This document shows, in pieces, positions 61,174 to 64,000 of a DNA stretch of 64,000 nt. Position 1 is the stretch's first letter; the number at the start of each line of letters is the position of its first letter. The DNA lies in assembly GCA_038501625.1 (NCBI GenBank), contig JAZAYU010000054.1, positions 682,001-746,000 on the forward strand, written 5' to 3'. A model generated the notes under the pieces. It was not told the DNA's origin, searched no databases, and worked only from the letters and a program-made list of their open reading frames with translations. The DNA is from Corbicula japonica. Taxonomy: Eukaryota > Mollusca > Bivalvia > Venerida > Cyrenidae. Made by a program: the position numbers and the translations under genes.

Positions 61174-62941
61174 CTGCAAGTCAAACTAGGAGGTCAATTT
61201 TATATTTGATTTTGATGTTTAACAGTTTAATAACAATTAGTGCAGTGTGAGCGCGTGTATTACAGTTTCTAACGCTCAATTTTCGACAATTTATATATTA
61301 AACCCCGTTAAGATGCATTCGTAATTAAATCAAATATTGTTATTTGATACGATTTGGTCACTACTCTTTGCCAGCGTTTCACTTTAATAATGATATTTGG
61401 ATTTTTTAAAATTTAAAGTCAATCAACTATAAATTGCTCAGAAAGCAGATTACGATCGTAATAATTTGATTGTTTTAGGTTAATATGGTAAGAAAATAAT
61501 TGCTTGTTGAAATGCAAATCGTACGGTTGTAAAAATAGTGACAAAGCTTCCTACGATAGACGACCGTCGAGTAGAAATATCCGATATGATAAAAACGACG
61601 TAATTGCAATAATTGACGTCAAAGTAAACACACTAGATTGTGGATTGGATCAGTTATACGAATCGCAAATACCCGGAGATTTCATGAAATGATTCTAAGT
61701 GAATACATTTGTTTATAAAACCAATATATAAAATTTAAAATATACGAGATATCTTTTATAAGATTACAAAGAAACCAGGAAAAAAGACTGATAAATATAC
61801 ATAATACAGAAGAAGTGCGAGTATCATGCATGTTTTATCTTAATTTATAGAAAAAAAAGTTTAAATAATCGGGTATATGCAAATTATGTTTTACACGGGT
61901 ATAACCCGGTTTTATAAATGTTTAATATTGTTTAGGTTTATGGGATTGAATTTCCGATTGTTCATAGGAATATGACAGTAAATGCGATAAAACGAAAAAG
62001 ATTGAAACACCTTTTTCACAGAAGCGATCTATTTTGTACCTTAACGTTTAAATTGGGACTGCTATTTGAACACTATTGACATCCCAAATACTCAAAACTG
62101 ACGATTTGTACTTTCAGAATAGTGATATGTTGTTCTTGAAAAAATGTCGACTGGAGAACTAAAATTACAACTTAAAGGAGCTCGCAACAATAATGACTGA
62201 CTAAAACTCATAATTCTCGCAATGTTCTAGAAGAAGTTTATATCCGTTCTGCGGGAATCGCGGTTTTTGATCCAATTTCATGTGACCATTTTGTAAAATA
62301 AGAACTTTATTTTAAAAAGCATGTACATACAAAACTAAATAGGACAGAAGGATTATTATTTTCCTGTTTGTAAAACATAATTATTTTCCTGTTTATTAAA
62401 ATAAAGTATGCTATCTTCCTGTTTTAGATCCGCATATCACAAGACTAATTGTCTTTCTAATCTATAAACTTATATGGATTTCCTTTTTCTACACATGTAT
62501 CAACGAGAGCTAGTTAAACGTTATTGTTAAACTAACGTTTTTTCTTAACTGATGCAAACAAGTCATGGGGCTGAAGTCTGTTACATTTGTTTACATCGCT
62601 TGAACTATTGAGATAAGCCCTTCTGGTTACTTGGCCACTAAAACACTTTTGTTAAATTGAATCATAATTTTATCACGATAACGTAACCATTTACTTGCAC
62701 CGTATATAAGACTAATATGTACCGGAACTGCTCAAAATCTGGTGATGACGGTATTTTCAATAAATACGAGTGTGTAATTTGTAGATTAACAAGAAAAGTA
62801 TAACACACACGTGTTACATGTGGACGACATTTATGCTAATGATGTAATGTCCCTGAGCCAAGTTGTGGTTGGATCCATTCGATTGTAGATATGAAGTGAA
62901 TAGTTATTTGGCCTATGATCAAGCCACCACACACCATCAGT
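61174..62941. other. Presumed 5' part or intron of the second lectin, no exon proven
   Basis: The 5' exons of the minus-strand lectin are expected here or further up. No segment with the CY-F or the GA-L pattern was recognised apart from the one at 62942-63190. Confidence 0.4.
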
Positions 62942-63190
62942 CTACCAGTCCACATGTCCAATAATGATTCCTAAATCTGCCACACTTCCACAATCTGGGT
63001 AATCTTGGCTATTCCAAACCACACCTACAAAAACGTAACAGTTATTTTCCATTACAAATACACATGATGTTATGCTCATCTGCTTGTCGATAGGTATGGG
63101 ATCAGCCATGCAACACATATGTAATTGGTAAAAAACATAAACACCAGAAGCACACAACAAAAAATAAAGAAATACATGAAAATCAACCAA
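62942..63190 (-). pseudogene. Possible degenerate C-type lectin N-half
   Basis: On the minus strand a frame contains CVFVMENNCYVFVG followed by WNSQDYPDCGSVADLGIII and then a stop after HVDW. The spacing recalls the start of a C-type lectin domain (C, CY-F, W-x-x-A/S-Q, C, A-x-L-x-I-I). Its end phase does not join the 61173 exon, and the frame start has no ATG before the MCCMADP point. It may be a broken duplicate or chance similarity. Confidence 0.3.
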
Positions 63191-63616
63191 GAGCTTAATA
63201 ATTGCCTGGGAATGGTTTAGAGGGAGACTTGGCAGAAATAGTCTCCCAAATTGTCTAAATTTGTCCCTCTACTGACCAAACGTAGAAGTTATTCCTATAT
63301 GTCCTGGGCTGTCACTAGACCAGCATGATCAAAATATCACTACAGCGTGTGTATTACATGTATTATGAGAATGTGTATTCTGATCGTGATTTTCCGTTAC
63401 TCTACGGCACATACCGAACTCCGAAATAGTTTTGGAAAATCCTATCGCTGTTATTTTTATAACCATTACGATATTCTTACGCCATAGCATGAAACTAATG
63501 TTGCTTTTGTTTTAAGTAAACCATGATGTCCTTTTCGATTTCGCTCAGAAGAAGGCAGGCCGCAAAAAATTTAACAAGAAATTAAATCGTTAAAAATCCA
63601 CGTCAATTTGTCAAAG
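63191..63616. other. No gene recognised
   Basis: Upstream flank of the open frame starting at 63617. Nothing recognised. Confidence 0.45.
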
Positions 63617-64000
63617 ATGCGAGGGAAAGGGGTCCGGAAACGCCAATCAACAGCCAAATTAACGGCACAGGTGGAGAAGAAACGGAGATCAACGGCGAAA
63701 GTTGGCGAAATTCAGACTGAGCCGATGCCATGCCCGGAGCGGGTCGTCCTGGCTTCAAGTTCAACGGACGATGCCCCAACAGGTACATGCACTATAGATT
63801 TTGCATCTTTGTTGCCCAATCAGAACTATTTAGGGTGTGGCGGGATAGAACGTCCAAACCTAACAACAAGTAGAGCTAGATCTACACCTGATATGGACCT
63901 AGGTTCGAGCACTGAAGGTGCAGTGGCTCTGCACTCTTCGGTGAACGAGTCTGGATTCATCACATCAAATAACCCATATCTTGGTACATTTCCGCAAAAT
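63617..64000 (+). CDS. Open reading frame running off the window, unknown (partial)
   Basis: The ATG at 63617 opens 128 codons without a stop to the last base. The start is strongly basic (MRGKGVRKRQSTAKLTAQ, then EKKRRS), followed by a Ser/Thr-rich linker and ITSNNPYLGTFPQ at the window edge. The composition recalls N-terminal ORFs of bivalve retroelements (gag-like or DIRS/recombinase-associated proteins), but no domain is visible. GC content is higher than the neighbours, which supports coding. The function is not assigned. Confidence 0.5.
   Translation, partial: MRGKGVRKRQSTAKLTAQVEKKRRSTAKVGEIQTEPMPCPERVVLASSSTDDAPTGTCTIDFASLLPNQNYLGCGGIERPNLTTSRARSTPDMDLGSSTEGAVALHSSVNESGFITSNNPYLGTFPQN

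Overview
The window is eukaryotic, AT-rich animal DNA and looks like a bivalve mollusc genome. No long bacterial-style reading frames or operons are present. Genes are split by GT-AG introns with matching phases, and immune-type families dominate (IgGFc-binding/SRCR, C-type lectin). Much of the sequence is foldback elements, MITEs and satellites, and the tandem unit carrying TGACCTTGACC is of a type I associate with bivalves. Species cannot be read from the sequence.

Layout. (1) 1-4123: no supported gene; dispersed repeats, an old direct duplication and a near-perfect hairpin. (2) 4124-26692: two large arrays of a TTACTGCnGCAGTAA-type satellite in opposite orientation, with matching outer ends, enclosing about 8.6 kb without recognisable genes. 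This can be read as one giant foldback element of about 22.6 kb. Its left arm is split by a clean 5.97-kb DNA transposon (5283-11247) with terminal inverted repeats, a 6-8 bp target duplication and a dead DDE-integrase gene. (3) 26693-31490: MITEs and an element with six 145-bp tandem units, each holding a cluster of nuclear-receptor half-sites; no gene. (4) 31492-about 45407, minus strand: a secreted or surface protein gene, hydrophobic leader - IgGFc-binding domain - five group A SRCR domains. It was reconstructed from 12 exons whose phases all fit (2883 nt, 961 codons including the stop, first exon missing). An 18-copy, 110-bp minisatellite in one intron is built from the end of an SRCR exon plus its 5' splice site. 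(5) 45408-54317: repeats, a reverse-transcriptase relic and foldbacks. (6) 54318-63190: a C-type lectin locus with one complete five-exon gene on the plus strand, a duplicated orphan promoter/exon 1, two exons of a second lectin on the minus strand and a possible degenerate lectin piece, plus a 1.28-kb foldback. (7) 63617-64000: the start of an open reading frame that runs off the window.

The real protein genes share one theme: extracellular recognition proteins of the kind used in invertebrate innate immunity or mucus. Most long open frames elsewhere are translations of satellites and are not genes. All splice models are by eye; no transcript or database search was available.
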